Source: Panulirus ornatus
Taxonomy: Eukaryota; Arthropoda; Malacostraca; Decapoda; Palinuridae
DNA: 64,000 nucleotides
Direction: 5' to 3'
Assembly: GCF_036320965.1 (NCBI RefSeq)
Contig: NC_092225.1
Coordinates: 79,846,113 to 79,910,112 of the forward strand
Shown here piece after piece: positions 1 to 12,685 of the stretch; the stretch's first letter is position 1; the number at the start of each line of letters is the position of its first letter. The notes below the pieces were generated by a model. That model saw only the letters and a program-made list of their open reading frames with translations, had not been told where the DNA came from and did no database searches. Position numbers and translations under genes: made by a program.

Positions 1-2512
1 TTTGCCACCTCCCCCACCCTGTGATTCACTTCCGCTTCTATGGTTCCATCCGCTGCTAAATCCACTCCCAGATATCTAAAACACTTCACTTCCTCCAGTT
101 TTTCTCCATTCAAACTTACCTCCCAATTGATTTGTCCCTCAACCTTACTGAACCTAATTACCTTGCTCTTATTCACATTTACTCTCAACTTTCTTCTTTT
201 ACACACTTTACCAAACTCAGTCACCAACTTCTGTAGTTTATCACCCGAATCTGCCACCAGTGCTGTATCATCAGTGAACTACAAATGATTCACTTCCCAA
301 GCCATCTCATCCACAACAGACTGCATACTTGCCCCTCTCTCCAAAACTCTTGTATTCACCTCCCTAAGAACCCTATCTATAAACAAATCAAGCAACCATG
401 GAGACATCACGCACCCCTGCCGCTAACCGACATTCACTGGAAACCAATCACTTTCATCTCTTCCTACTCGTACAAATGCCTTACATCCTCGATAAAAACT
501 TTTCACTGCTTCTAGCAACTTACCTACCACACCATATACTCTTAATACCTTCCACAAAGCATCTCTATCAACTCTATCATATGCTTTCTCTAGATCCATA
601 AGTGCTACATACAAATTCATCTGATTTTCTAAGTATTTCTCACATACATTCTTCAAAGCAAAAACCTGATCCACACATCCTCTACCACTTTTGAAACCAC
701 ACTGCTCTTCCCCAATCTGATGCTCCGCACATACTTTTACCCTCTCAATCAATACCCTCCCATATAATTTCCCAGGAATACTCAACAAACTTATACCTCT
801 GTAATTTGAACACAGACCTTTATCCCCTTTACCTTTGTACAATGGCACTAGGCATGCATTCCACCAATCTTCAGGCACTTCACCATGAACCATACATACA
901 CTGAATATCCTTACTAACCAGTCAACAATAGTCACCCCCTTTTTTAAGAAATTCCACTGCAATACCATCCAAACCCAACGCCTTGCCGGCTTTCATCTTC
1001 CACAAAGCTTTCACTACCTCTTCTCTGTTTACCAAACCAGTTTCCCTGACCCTCTCACTTCACACACCACCTCGACCAAAACACCCTATGTCTGCCACTC
1101 TATCATCAAACACATTCAACAAGCCTTCAAAATACTCACTCCATCTCCTTCTCACTTCACCACTTCTTGTTATTACCTCCCCAATTGCCCCCTTCACCAA
1201 TGTTCCCATTTGTTCTTTTGTCTTACGCACTTTATTTACCTCCTTCCAAAACATCTTTTTATTCTTCCTAAAATTTAATGATATTCTCTAACCACAACTC
1301 TCATTTGCCCTCTTTTTCATCTCTTGCACCTTTCTCTTGACCTCTTGCCTCTTTCTTTTATTCATCTCCCAGTCATTCAAACTATTTCCCTGCAAAAATT
1401 GTCCAAATGCATCTTTTGTGCAAGCCATCACTGCTTCCCAAAGTACATCCCCTTCCTCCCACACTCCCCTTACATCATTTGCTCTCACCTTTTTCCATTC
1501 TGCACTCAATCTCTCCTGGCACTTTCTCACACAAGTCTCCTTTCCAAGCTCACTTACTCTCACTACTCTCTTCATCCCAACATTCTCTCTTCTTTTCTGA
1601 AAACCTCTACAAATCTTTACCTTCGCCTTCGCATGGTAATGATCAGACATCCCTCCAGTTGCCCCTCTCAGCACATTTACATCCACAAGTCTCTTTCACG
1701 CACCTATCAATTAACACATAATCCAATAATGCTCTCTTGCAATCTCTCCTACTTACATGCGTATACTTATGTATAACTCTTTTTAAACCAGGTATTCCCA
1801 AACACCAATCCTTCTTCAACACACAAGCCTACAAGCTCTTCACCATTTCCAATTACAACAATGAACACCCTATGTACACCATTTATACCCTCAACTGCCA
1901 CATTACTCAACTTTGCATTCAAATCTCCCATCACTATACCCCGGTCTCTTGCATCAAAGCTACTAACACACTCATTCAGCTGCTCCCAAAACACTTGCCT
2001 CTCATGATCTCTCTTCTCATGACCAGGTGCATAGGCACCAATAAACGCCTATCTCTCTCCATCCTCTTTCAGCTTTACCCATATCAATCTCGAGTTTACT
2101 TTCTTACACTCTATCACATACTCCCACTACTCCTGCTTCAGGAGCAGTGCTACTCCTTCCTTTGCTCTTTTCCTCTCACCAACCCCTGACTTTACTCCCA
2201 AGACATTCCCAAACCACTCTTCCCCTTTACCCTGAAGCTTCTTTTCACTCAGAGCCAAAACATACAGGTTCCTTTCCTCAAACATACTGCCTATCTCTCC
2301 TTTTTTCTCATCTTGGTTACATCCACACACATTTAAACACACCAATCTGAGCTTTCAAGGAGGATGAGCACTTCCTGCATGGCTCCTTCTTCTGTTTCCC
2401 CTTTCAGAAAGTTAAAAATACAAGGAGGGGAGGGTTTCTAGCCCCCAGCTCCGGTCCCCTTTAGTTGCCTTCTACAAAATGTGAGGAATGTGTGGGAAGT
2501 ATTCTTTCTCCC
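1..2512 (-). mobile_element. Old RTE-like LINE, 5' part with 5'UTR, cut by window edge
   Basis: Decayed minus-strand copy running from the middle of the reverse transcriptase (left edge) back to the element's 5' end. Translation in broken frames gives the RT motifs LEKAYDRVDRD and NYRGISLLS. It also gives endonuclease motifs: GDLNA near 1940 and MSDHYHAK near 1650. The endonuclease N-terminus with its catalytic-Glu segment (LALSEKKL) lies at 2127-2345. The stretch 2371-2512 is non-coding 5'UTR and matches the 5' half of the short elements elsewhere in this window. This is the only copy here that preserves the 5' end. Many frameshifts and stops show it is dead. Confidence 0.88.
2371..2512 (-). 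repeat. LINE 5'UTR, homologous to short-element head
   Basis: Read on the minus strand, it begins with 'ggggataggggagaaagaat' and passes through a 'gtagaaggc' core and a G-rich 'ggggct' block to an 'aaccctcccctcc' block. The same ordered blocks form the first ~130 bp of the short elements at 12686, 23430, 25440 (-) and 31681 (-). Here they lead directly into the LINE endonuclease reading frame, so this is taken as the LINE 5'UTR. Confidence 0.7.
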
Positions 2513-2640
2513 CTATCCCCTATGCTTGTTCAATAACTGAGAATTCTAAAGGATTGGATTATTTCTTGAGAGTATTTTGCTAATAATATGATGGATATGA
2601 GTGAGTAAAATTGCTTTCATGGACTTGGGTAGGAAAGACA

Positions 2641-2802
2641 ACCAACATGTCCAAGTATCGCCAGCACAGGTGTCATGTTTGTGTCAACACCACTCGAGGG
2701 CAGAGAAGAGTGCAGACAGAACACTACAAGTGTACTGAATGTGATGTGCTTCTACATACGCCTATGTCTTTTGGTATACCATATGAAAAGCAGAAATACT
2801 GA
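2641..2802 (+). pseudogene. piggyBac transposase C-terminal zinc-domain remnant
   Basis: A short open frame contains an RCHVCVNTT segment followed about 20 residues later by YKCTECDV. This is the spacing of the Cys-rich zinc domain at the C-terminus of piggyBac-type transposases. The usual next motif (LC..V-YH) appears only after a shift to another frame at about 2765. No upstream DDD catalytic domain was found. Seen: the CxxC pairs. Inferred: the family. It could be another small zinc domain. Confidence 0.45.
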
Positions 2803-3129
2803 CAACAGATAAGTGTAAAGTTTGTATATATAAGTAAATAAATGTACATATAGGGTGAATACCAAAGAGTGTATGGAAATAAAGTATAACACTGGGGTAG
2901 TAAAGTAAGTGCATATTATGTTGTATGGTGAGGGATGCATTGTACATATAACTGAGCTAATCATACTGATATCTACCATATAAGTTTATACATTATGTGT
3001 TTTAGGAAAATATCAGTCTTTTATAGAGCAAAAGAAAAAGATTTTTCTTTTCTATTTCATTGAAAAGTTCCAAAGGGGGTATACACAATATACAGGACTG
3101 CCATAGTCTACCTGGAGGTTCTAGCTCAA

Positions 3130-4530
3130 AGTTTAACACAGCAATAAGTGAAAGAGGAAGAATAGCCCAGAAATGTCTTCTGGATAGAGATAAGGATTAG
3201 TGTGAGAGCGAGAGCTAAGGAAGGGGTACTAATGCCATTGGAAGAGAAGCTGTGGAAATGTGTGATGAGTATAAGAAAGTGAGCACCAGACTCATGTTGA
3301 TAAAATGAAAATGGATTGAGAGAGGAGGGTGATTACTAGTGCCTTATCAACTGGAAAGATGTGCAGTGAGAAAGAGAGGTAACTGCTCTAAGGGAGCTGA
3401 GTGAGCATGTCAGAAATTTGCATGCATAGGATCAAGTAATAATGATGGGTGATTTGAATGCAAGGCCGGGCAATGTGGCTGGAAGGTGCTGTGAATGAAA
3501 ACAGTGAACAGCTTGTGGAGTTGTGTAGGAAATGGACCAGTGATTAGAAATACCTAGTATTAAAGGAGGAACATAAATAATAAAACTTGGGCGAGAAGGG
3601 GTGATGGAAAGTGGGCATCAGTGGTTACTATAAAAATTGATAGACATGCATACAACAAAGTCTTGGATGTGAATGTGCTATGATAAGCAAGTGTTGGGAT
3701 GTCTGATCATTACTTGGTGTAGGTAAGGGTAAAGTTTTGATGAGGTTTTAGGAAAAGAGGAAATGATATAGGTGGGAGTGAGTTGTAAAAGTGAGCAAAC
3801 TTGGAAAAGAGGCTTGCATGTAGAGATACCAGGTGATATTGCAAGTGGAATGGCAAAAGATTAGAGTGAATGATGCTAAGGGAGTGGTTGAGGAATGGGA
3901 AGTATTTAGGAAAGCACAGTCTATATGCATGAGGGAAGAGTGTAGTAAGCAGAAGGCAAGAGGTGGATAGGGGAGAAACGGTAATGAGTGGTAGGAGGAG
4001 GAAATTAAACTTCTAGAGTAACAGAAAAGCCAGGTATATGGGCATTCTCTGCATGGAAGGAGTGCAAAGTGATTGTGATATATAAGAGAAAAAGTAACAG
4101 ATCAAGAGGAAGGTGCAGGGGCTGAAAAAGATGGCAAATGAAAAGAGGGTGAGATACTATTAGCAAACTTTTGGAAAAAAAAAAGAAAATGTTCTGGAAG
4201 GAGGTTAGCAGTATGAGAAAGACAAGAGAACAAATGGGTACATTGGCGAAGAATGTTTATAGGGAAGTGGTAACAGGAAGCAATGAAGTGAAGAAGAGAT
4301 GATTAAGATTCTGAAGTATCACTGAATGCGTTTGATGAGAGAGTGGCATATGTGGAATGTTTTGGGAGTGGAGGTTTACAAAGCAAGACAGTGATAGCAA
4401 GTGATTTAATGAACAAAGAAGAGGTGGTGATAGCCTTGCTCAAGGTGAAGTGTGGCAAAGTGGTTGAAAAGCATGCAATTACAGTTGAATTTCTTAAGAA
4501 AGAGGGTAATTTTATTTGATTTCTTTATCA
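3130..4530 (+). mobile_element. Old RTE-like LINE copy, plus strand, degenerate
   Basis: No long frame survives, but translated pieces follow the LINE order: GDLNA (near 3445), a SDHYLV-type motif (near 3705), the linker 'VRVSELGKETCMR' equivalent (near 3790) and the pre-RT 'MFWKEVNSMRKTREQMGT' equivalent (4190-4240). It ends near the start of the RT region. Divergence from the young copies is high, so this is an ancient insertion. Confidence 0.75.
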
Positions 4531-4567
4531 TTTTTACTGAAATGGCACAAGCAAAACATGGTCCATA

Positions 4568-4640
4568 TATGGGCCATCTTTGGTCAAAGAAAAAAGCAGA
4601 AATCAATATGGGCCATCTTTGGTCAAAGAAAAAAGCAGAT
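4568..4640. repeat. Two tandem 39-bp units
   Basis: The segment containing 'gggccatctttggtcaaag' occurs twice at a 39-bp spacing (starts 4568 and 4607), nearly perfect. The spacing is a multiple of three, so both strands stay open across it, but nothing else suggests coding. Confidence 0.75.
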
Positions 4641-6029
4641 ATGGAAAGAAAGTAGAAATCAATCAGGGATCCACAGGTGTTTGTAGATATGATATTTAAA
4701 GGAAGACAAATTACAAGAAGAGGAAAAGACAAAAGAAGGTAGAAAATTCCACAGATTATCTGTTCAAGGGAAGAAAGAGGCAATATAACAGCCCATCCAT
4801 GAGAGGCTGAACTGCACAGTGTAAATGTGGCAAGCAACAGCCAAACGCATGCCATGTGTTCAACCATGTGGTGGGGACACATGTAACCAACCCACGAGAA
4901 CATTGGCCAATATCTTTAAAATAGAGAGAGCAACAATATCAGCATACAGAAAGGGATGGTTGAAGAGAGGTGGTGCCGGGATAGTCAATTAGGCATGTAA
5001 AACTTTTGATTCCACTCTTCTTAACAAAGAGGTGGAAAATGAGCCACCCCTAGATGTGTGAGCTGAATTCCATACTTTGCTGAATAAAACCCCAGTAGAC
5101 ATAGAATAGTTGCTTCCATGAAAAATAACACCACCACCAATACAAAGCTCCCAGTGTTTGGAAAGCAGACTTTATAATGGTGATTATGTAGGCTTTCCAA
5201 CACAGTGGGGAGTATGGTTATGCCCAACATGTTCTGCTATTACAGGGATGAACTGTGTTTTGAAATTGAGCAGAGGGAAACAAATGATTCTTACAGACAA
5301 ATTGCATTGCAGTGCTTCAGTTTTACTGCTTCCCATTTCAAAAATGCTGCATAGGTCCTAAATGAAAGGGGATATATGGTCAGTACAAGGAAGAGAACAA
5401 ATATTAAGGGGAGGAGGGGAGGAAAAATTAGTTCATGTATCTAAAGTTGATTCTTCAACATAAGAGTGATTAACGTTAAAAGTAGAAAAGATATGATGAT
5501 TTACTGAGAGAAGAAAGACAGTAGACAACAGGACAAAACCACAACGAATCCTGCTAATGATAGGATACATGGGTAAAGTTGCTCCATCGATGCCTACCAA
5601 GATGGAATAGCCAGAGAGAGGTGATTATGCATTACAGAAAGGAGAGAAGAAATGAAACTGAAGAAATGGAGATTTGAGAGTAGTGTCACACTAGTCCTGT
5701 CTAATGCTCTGCAGATATCAAGTGCTATCTAACCTATAAAACATCAAATTTTACATCCAGTGTACATCCTTAAAGTGTACTATAGGCACTTGAAATTGAT
5801 GGCCACTTTACAGACATCTTGAGGGAAAATACACTGCAGAGTGTAGGAAAATCTTGGAAGAACAACTGCTTGGCATAAAAGTAAACCATAACTGTCGTGT
5901 TGGCTGATTCAAACTCAGTATCACTGCCTACAACAATGACACACATACTTGCATCAGCAAATGTGATTTAAATCTTTTAAAATACTCTACTCTTCCATAA
6001 GTGCAAATTTTCATATAAAAAAATTTCAG
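4641..6029. other. Intergenic, no recognised feature
   Basis: AT-rich sequence with only short open frames. None shows a recognisable domain on either strand. Probably old, unclassifiable repeat debris. Confidence 0.5.
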
Positions 6030-7950
6030 TAAAATGGCTTTTTTCCATTATCTTTTGATCACTCTACTATCATGCAACCTCTTGAAATTATGCAAGATGT
6101 CTGTATTAACCACATCCTCATTCAATATGTTCCATTATTCTATAAATGTATTTCTTTGCATCCATCTTTCCAAGTTCCTTTTTTCTTTCACTTACTTTTA
6201 TGGTATGTCCTGTAGTTACTCTATCCTTACAATTCTTAATGAAGTCTATTGTCTATTTTGTCAATCTTGTTTAAAAACTTAAAGGTTGTGATCAGGTTAC
6301 ACCTCACTCTTTTCTCTACCAAGATGGGTAAATTTAAAACCTCCTGCCTTTTCCTGTAGCTAAGCTCTCAATTCTGGTGGCATCTCTTTTGTCCTCATCT
6401 GGACCTTCTCTGTGAGCTCTGTGCTTTTTCATGAGTGGTGACCAAACCTGAGAAGCATATTCTAGTTTCAGCATTATATAGGATATGAAAAGCTGTCGAA
6501 ATATTTTCTTATCCATATACTTAAAAGCTGTTCCAATACTTGACAGCAGACAAGTATGGGACTCTAGTGACAAGTTAGGGATGATGTCTACTCTCATGTC
6601 CTCACACACAGGCTCCAGAAGCTTATCTCCTGCTAAGCAATAAACATATAGATGCCATCATTCACTTTGTCCCATCCTTATTACTTTACAATTGCTCAGG
6701 CTGAATTCAATCAAACACAATTTCAGACCAACTTTGGAGTCTGTTTTGGATCACTGGTGAGCTGATGCAATCTTCCTTGCTTTTCACTTCCCTAATGACC
6801 TTTGCATCATCGGTAAATATATTCAAGTTGGTTTCTGTACCTTCTGACAAGTCATTAATACAGGTCAAGAAGAGTAATGGTCTCAGGACCGAACTCTGAG
6901 GTATTCCGCTGGTCACCTCAACCTACTTGGAAAAGGTCCCTCATACATTTGTCCTTTGCTTCCTCCCACTGAGATAATCTTCAATCCATCATAGGAGTTC
7001 CCTCTTATTCCTGCTTGGTGATCCAGCTTCTTAATCAGTCTCCTGTGTGTACAGTGTCAAATGCCTTCCAGCAGAACATAGATAGTCCACCTAGCCTTTC
7101 CTTTTGTCTATGAATGAGTTTAGTCTCTTGTAAAACCCTAAAAGATTAGTTACACATGACCCCCTTTCCCTAAAACCAAGATATCACTTGATTCAGAAAT
7201 TTCTCCTCCATAGAAGGTCATCCACTTACTTTCTAATAATATTTTTCAGAACATTACACACCATACTTGGTTGTGAGACTGGTCTGCTGTTCGACACCTG
7301 TTTCCGGTCACCTTTCATATACGCATTTATGATGTTTGTCCTTTTCCATTTCCTAAGCACTATGACTTTCTCCAGCAACATCTTGAACAGTAATTCAAGT
7401 GGTTTATCTTACGTATCGGCATCTTTCTTTAGCATGAGATGAAATTTGATCAAGATCATGATCCTTGTTTGGGTCAAACCCTTTTATTACTGTTAACATC
7501 TTTTCTAGATATTTCAATGGTTTCTAAAACCTCCTATCTCATCCACCTCACTGGTGTTGGGGCTAAAGCGTCTTCCACTGTGAAAACACTTCTAAATTTG
7601 TTATTGAGTTCCTCACATAGCCATACAACATCCTTTACATACTTCTCTCTGAATCCCGTAGCTGCTCCTTAAATGACAAATGACTCCTAGAGAATATATA
7701 TCAAAGTTTTGAATTTTCACATGCTTTGGGGAAAAAATCAAAGTTTCTTTGTTCCTCTTTTCTTATCCTGCTATACTTGTTATGTGCTCTCTTATACCCA
7801 GCAAAACGCTGCTAGGCTAAAAGTGCCTGCTGCCTATATCTTCATCATTGCACATTACAAAGCTCCTTTGCTTTTATGATGTCTTTCATTGCACTATTCC
7901 TCCTCTTTCTTAATGATCCCTCTAAATTTGAGGCTTGAGGTACCTATGCC
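6030..7950 (-). mobile_element. CR1-like LINE remnant
   Basis: Distinct from the dominant LINE. Minus-strand translation gives a block B-like motif SGIPQSSVLRPLLFL (expected SGIPQGSVLGPLLFL), then INDL and a mutated catalytic motif FTDDAK (expected FADD) at 6707-6916. Next comes the VDIIPNLSLESH / YASQVWSP region (6334-6609), then a C-terminal 'RRVRCDLITTFK.LNKID' region (about 6060-6310). Upstream pieces such as ELNNKFRSVFTVEDA lie near 7560-7640. The order matches CR1/Jockey-superfamily reverse transcriptases. Several stops and frameshifts make it a pseudogene. Confidence 0.8.
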
Positions 7951-8199
7951 TCTACTCATCTACTGTATATTTCCCAGAACCTCTCAATACACCACCCTGT
8001 TTCCTGACTATTGAATTCCATTTTCCAATGTATGCTACCAGAGAAATGACTAAGCTTTGTGTAGTTTCCACAATTATACATCCTCTTTATTTCCTGTCTC
8101 ACCTTCTCTTTTGATGTCCCCTTTTACTACATATCTACTTCTTCCAATTAGTGTAATGTATATAATGTTCTTCATATCTCCACAACTGTCTCACTTCAC

Positions 8200-8560
8200 A
8201 TACCTACCCACTAAAAATACCTTACTTCTGCTTCCTTATCATCAAACACATTCCTCAATACTTCAAAGTACTCACTCCATTTCCTCTTCACCTCATCCCT
8301 CATCCCTTGTTTTCCTCTCATCATTAACCTCCTTCAAAAACATTTTCCAATACACTCTAAAGTTTGTTGTTACTCACTCACCCCAACTCTCATCATCTGT
8401 CCTCTTTTTCAGCTCCTACACCATCCTACTGAGCTCCTGCTGCTTTTATTGTACATCTCCCAACCACTCACACTCCTTCCCTCTTTTCTTTCCCTATAGC
8501 AATTTGTAGCAATTTCACTTCATCATCCAACTGCTCACTACCCTTTCTTTTATTAAGTTT
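8200..8560 (-). mobile_element. LINE-derived block, unit 1 (linker region)
   Basis: Diverged minus-strand match to the segment between endonuclease and RT of the dominant LINE (equivalents of 'SSNTFNKPSKYS' and 'SFKNIFQ' in the antisense reading). It ends with the same junction region as the two blocks that follow. Confidence 0.6.
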
Positions 8561-9660
8561 AATGCAAAAACCCTAAAACGCCCTATCCCCAGCAAACTAC
8601 ATACCTGCTCCTCTCTCCAAGACCTCTGCATTCACCTCCCACACCACCCCATCCATACACAAAAACAGCTATGGTAAAACCACACTCCCATACCGCAGAC
8701 CCACCTTCACCTGGAAACACTCACCCTCCTCCCTACCTACTCATCACACACATGCCTCAGTCTCTTGATAAAAACTCCTCATTGTTCCTAACAGATTTTC
8801 TCCCATACCATATATTCACTGGACCTTCCACAGAACATCCCTATCAACCCAATCACATGCTTTCTCCAGATTAATAAGTGCCACATACAAATACTTCTCA
8901 TACCTTCCTCAAAACAAACATCTGATCCACAGATTCTCTATCACTCCTGAAACCACACTGTTCTTCCCAAGTCTGATGCGCTGTATATGCCACCACCCTT
9001 CCAATCACCACCATTCCATACAACTTACCAAAATTCAAACAAATACCTTTGTCTCCCTTTTGTTCACTCAGAAGCATTATACAGGCATTCCATCAATCCT
9101 CAGGCACCTTACCATGACCTAAACTCACATTCAAAATCCAAGCAAACCAACCAACTACATTCACCTTCTTTCTTACGTAATTCAATTGAATACCATCCTC
9201 TCCAGCTCTCCATCTTACACAAGGCTTTTACCACCTCCTCAATTTTCACACTATCATATGCCAAGACCTTGCATACCTTCAAAACCAAAACAATCTTCCT
9301 CTGCCACCCTATCATCAAACAACATTCAATAATTCTTCAAAATACTCACTCCACCTGCTCTTTACCTCATCCTTGCCAGTTCCCACTTCCCCATTTGCCC
9401 CCTTCACGGGTGTTCCAATTTGTTCTCCTACACTATTTTCCTCCTTCCAAAACTTCCAAAACATTTTTCTAACTTTCCATTACATTTGCTGTTACTCACT
9501 CATCCCATCTTTCATCATCTGCCATCTTTTTCAGCTCCAGCAACTTTCCTGCTGCCTTCTCTCATATATCTCCTGCTCACTCACTCCTTCCATCTTTCTT
9601 CTTTCTCTAGTAGCTTAACTTCATCATCCCATCACTCTACCCTTCCTTTTATGAAGTAGG
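8561..9660 (-). mobile_element. LINE-derived block, unit 2 (RT plus linker)
   Basis: Minus-strand match running from the RT catalytic region (left) back through the RT start to the linker (right). It stops at the same internal point as unit 1, next to a 'ttcatcatcc' motif. It is more diverged than the old copies elsewhere and seems to be a sister subfamily: the sequence before 'gaaacactcaccctcc' differs from the main family. Confidence 0.65.
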
Positions 9661-10870
9661 ACACACAAGATATTCTGTGCAGAATTCTTTGTTCTTTTCC
9701 AATAGGAATGAAACAGAGGCCACTAGAACCCCCTATTCCCTGCTCCTCTCTCCAAGACCATTGCATTCATCCCCCCTTACCACCCCATTCACAAAAAAAA
9801 AAAAAAAAAAAACCATGGTGATACCACAATCCCCTACTGCAGACCCATTTTACCTGAAACAACTCAACCTCCTTTCAAAATAATCACATAAATGCATTAC
9901 CCTTTTGTTTAAAAATCCTCACTGCTTTAATAGATGTCCTCCCACACCAGACATTCGATGTATCTTCCACGGAACATCAACCCTATCACATGCATTCTCC
10001 ACATCTATAAATATCACATATAAATCCTCACATTTTTCAATGTATTTCTCATGCACATTCCTTAGAGCAAACACTTGATCCATGCATCCTCAAACACTCC
10101 TACAACTACAGTCAGATGCTCTGGACATGCCACCACCCTTTCAATCACCACTCTCTACACAACTTACCAGGTACACTCAACAAACTTGTATTTCTGTAAT
10201 TCAAACCTTCACCTTTGTCCCCTGCCATTATGGAATGGCACTTCACACGCATTACACCAATCTTCAGGCACCTTACCATGATCCAAATACACAATAAAAA
10301 TCCTACCCAACCAACCAGCAATGCAGTCAACACCTTTCTTACGAAATTCAACTGCAAGACCATCCACATTGCCACATTTCTTCCTACACAAGGCTTTCAT
10401 CACACCTCTTTTCACTATACCATGAAACACTCTCTTCACACACCTCCCTGACCAAAACACCCTACATCTACTACCCTATCATCAAACACATTCAACAACC
10501 CTTCTAAGTAGTCACTGCATCTCCACTTCACCTCATCCTTGCCAGTACCCACTTCCCCATTTGTTTCTATCACCAATGTTTCCATATGTTTTCATGAATT
10601 TCTAACACTATCAACCTTCTTCCAAAATATATTCTAATTCTCCCTTAAGTTTGTTGTTACTTGCTCACCACAACTCTTTACCATTTGCCATCTTTTTCAG
10701 CTACTTCACCTTTCTCTTGACCTCCTACTGCTTTCTCTAATACATTTCCAACTCATTCATACTCCTTCCCTCTTTCCTCATTCTCTAGCAACTCAAATTT
10801 CTTTACAGACATTTTTTCCAATGGAAATGAACCACAGAAGCAACAATGCTGTTTAAGGTTATCCTCAGCT
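9661..10870 (-). mobile_element. LINE-derived block, unit 3 (RT plus linker)
   Basis: Third head-to-tail block with the same extent as unit 2, containing a 20-base A-run at about 9793-9813. RT pieces such as DWCNACEVPFHNGRG and NYRNTSLLSVPGKL are readable at 10145-10460. Both ends carry a similar 'ttttccaat.ggaa' motif. Confidence 0.65.
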
Positions 10871-11194
10871 CTGGAGAACACATAATTTATTTAGTGGTTA
10901 CCCAGTTTTTGAGCCACTAACTTGTGACCCTGGTAAGGGCATCAACATAATGACATTCATTAGTATCATGCAAGCTATACCTGGCTGACCTACACAAAGA
11001 CATTAGTAGGACTGGAGAGAAATGGAATACTTGTTGTTGTAGCAGACTTCTACTTGTACATATGGAGTTCCTAAGTTAATTCTAGATGCTTTGAGTGTAG
11101 AGGGCTACCAGCCAAATCCTTCACGTAATGAATGCAAAAATAAAGAAACCATGTAAGAATAAAAACTCTCTTCGCATCAATACAACAATGAAAA

Positions 11195-11495
11195 AATATA
11201 AGAAACATTTTATCTATTTATTTTGCTTTGTCGCTGTCTCCTGCGTTAGCGAGGTAGCACAAGGAAACAGACGAAAGAATGGCCCAGCCCACCCACATAG
11301 ACATGTATATACATACACGTCCACATACGCAAATATACATACTTATACATCTCAATGTACACATATATATACACACACAGACATATACATATACACACAT
11401 GTACATAATTCATAGTCTGCCTTTATTCATTCCCATCGCCACCTCGCCACACATGGAATAACAACCCCCTCCCCCCTCATGTAAGCGAGGTAGCG
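11195..11495 (-). mobile_element. Solo LINE 3'UTR, long type
   Basis: Antisense copy of the long-form LINE 3' end: tail, hairpin ('gttagcgaggtagcacaagg'), the tatacat-rich stretch, then the 'ctcgccacacatggaataac' block. It ends abruptly at a second 'gcgaggtagcg' and joins a piece of LINE 5'UTR (next feature). Confidence 0.8.
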
Positions 11496-11550
11496 AGGGG
11501 CCAGAAACCCTCCCCTCCTTGTATTTTGACTTTCTAAAAGGGGAAACAGA
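11496..11550 (-). repeat. LINE 5'UTR piece fused to 3'UTR piece
   Basis: The 'gaaaccctcccctccttgta' block and following 'ctttctaaaaggggaaacag' match the LINE 5'UTR at 2390-2460. In the minus-strand reading, LINE 5' end and 3' end are directly joined here with the coding body missing, in a different arrangement from the ~240-bp short elements. Confidence 0.6.
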
Positions 11551-11596
11551 TAAGAAGCATACATGAGTATAAAGATATCTTTAGAATTATTCTAAG

Positions 11597-12500
11597 CAGT
11601 GACTGAGTTTGGTAAAGTGTGTGAAAGAAGAAAGTTAAGAGTAAATGTGAATAAGAGCAAGGTTATTAGGTACAGTAGGGTTGAGGGTCAAGTCAATTGG
11701 GAGGTGAGTTTGAATGGAGAAAAACTGGAGGAAGTGAAGTGTTTTAGATATCTGGGAGTGGATCTGGCAGCGGATGGAACCATGGAAGCGGAAGTGGACC
11801 ATAGGGTGGGGGAGGGGGCGAAAATTCTGGGGGCCTTGAAGAATGTGTGGAAGTCGAGAACATTATCTCGGAAAACAAAAATGGGTATGTTTGAAGGAAT
11901 AGTGGTTCCAACAATGTTGTATGGTTGCGAGGCGTGGGCTATGGATAGAGTTGTGCGCAGGAGGGTGGATGTGCTGGAAATGAGATGTTTGAGGACAATG
12001 TGTGGTGTGAGGTGGTTTGATCGAGTGAGTAACGTAAGGGTAAGAGAGATGTGTGGAAATAAAAAGAGCGTGGTTGAGAGAGCAGAAGAGGGTGTTTTGA
12101 AGTGGTTTGGGCACATGGAGAGAATGAGTGAGGAAAGATTGACCAAGAGGATATATGTGTCGGAGGTGGAGGGAACGAGGAGAAGAGGGAGACCAAATTG
12201 GAGGTGGAAAGATGGAGTGAAAAAGATTTTGTGTGATCGGGGCCTGAACATGCAGGAGGGTGAAAGGAGGGCAAGGAATAGAGTGAATTGGAGCGATGTG
12301 GTATACCGGGGTTGACGTGCTGTCAGTGGATTGAATCAAGGCATGTGAAGCGTCTGGGGTAAACCATGGAAAGCTGTGTAGGTATGTATATTTGCGTGTG
12401 TGGACATATGTATATACATGTGTATGGGGGGGGTTGGGCCATTTCTTTCGTCTGTTTCCTTGCGCTACCTCACAAACGCGGGAGACAGCGACAAAGTATA
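11597..12500 (+). mobile_element. Young 5'-truncated LINE (RT C-terminus and 3'UTR)
   Basis: Open frame 11599-12315 encodes the post-catalytic part of the reverse transcriptase. It runs from the TEFGKVCERRKL segment through FRYLGVDL, PTMLYGCEAWAM, VLEMRCLRTMCGV and LKWFGHMERM to the C-terminal GRPNWRWKDG motif, ending VVYRG-stop. The catalytic FADD is lost with the 5' truncation. The 3'UTR is the short type, with the terminal hairpin and an AATA-rich tail. Near-identical to the other young copies. Confidence 0.93.
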
Positions 12501-12521
12501 ATTAATAAATAAATAAATAAT

Positions 12522-12685
12522 TGAGATGTATAGGTATGTATATTTGCGTGTGTGGACGTGTATGTATATACATTGTGTATGGGGGTGGGTTGGGCCATTT
12601 CTTTTGTCTGTTTCCTTGCGCTACCTCGCAAACGCGGGAGACAGCAACAAAGCAAAATAAATAAATATATATATATATATATATA
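12522..12685 (+). mobile_element. Solo LINE 3' tail
   Basis: Contains only the last ~125 bp of the LINE 3'UTR (from 'ttgagatgtataggtatgta'), the hairpin and an AATA/TA tail. It follows the previous LINE copy in the same orientation. Confidence 0.85.
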
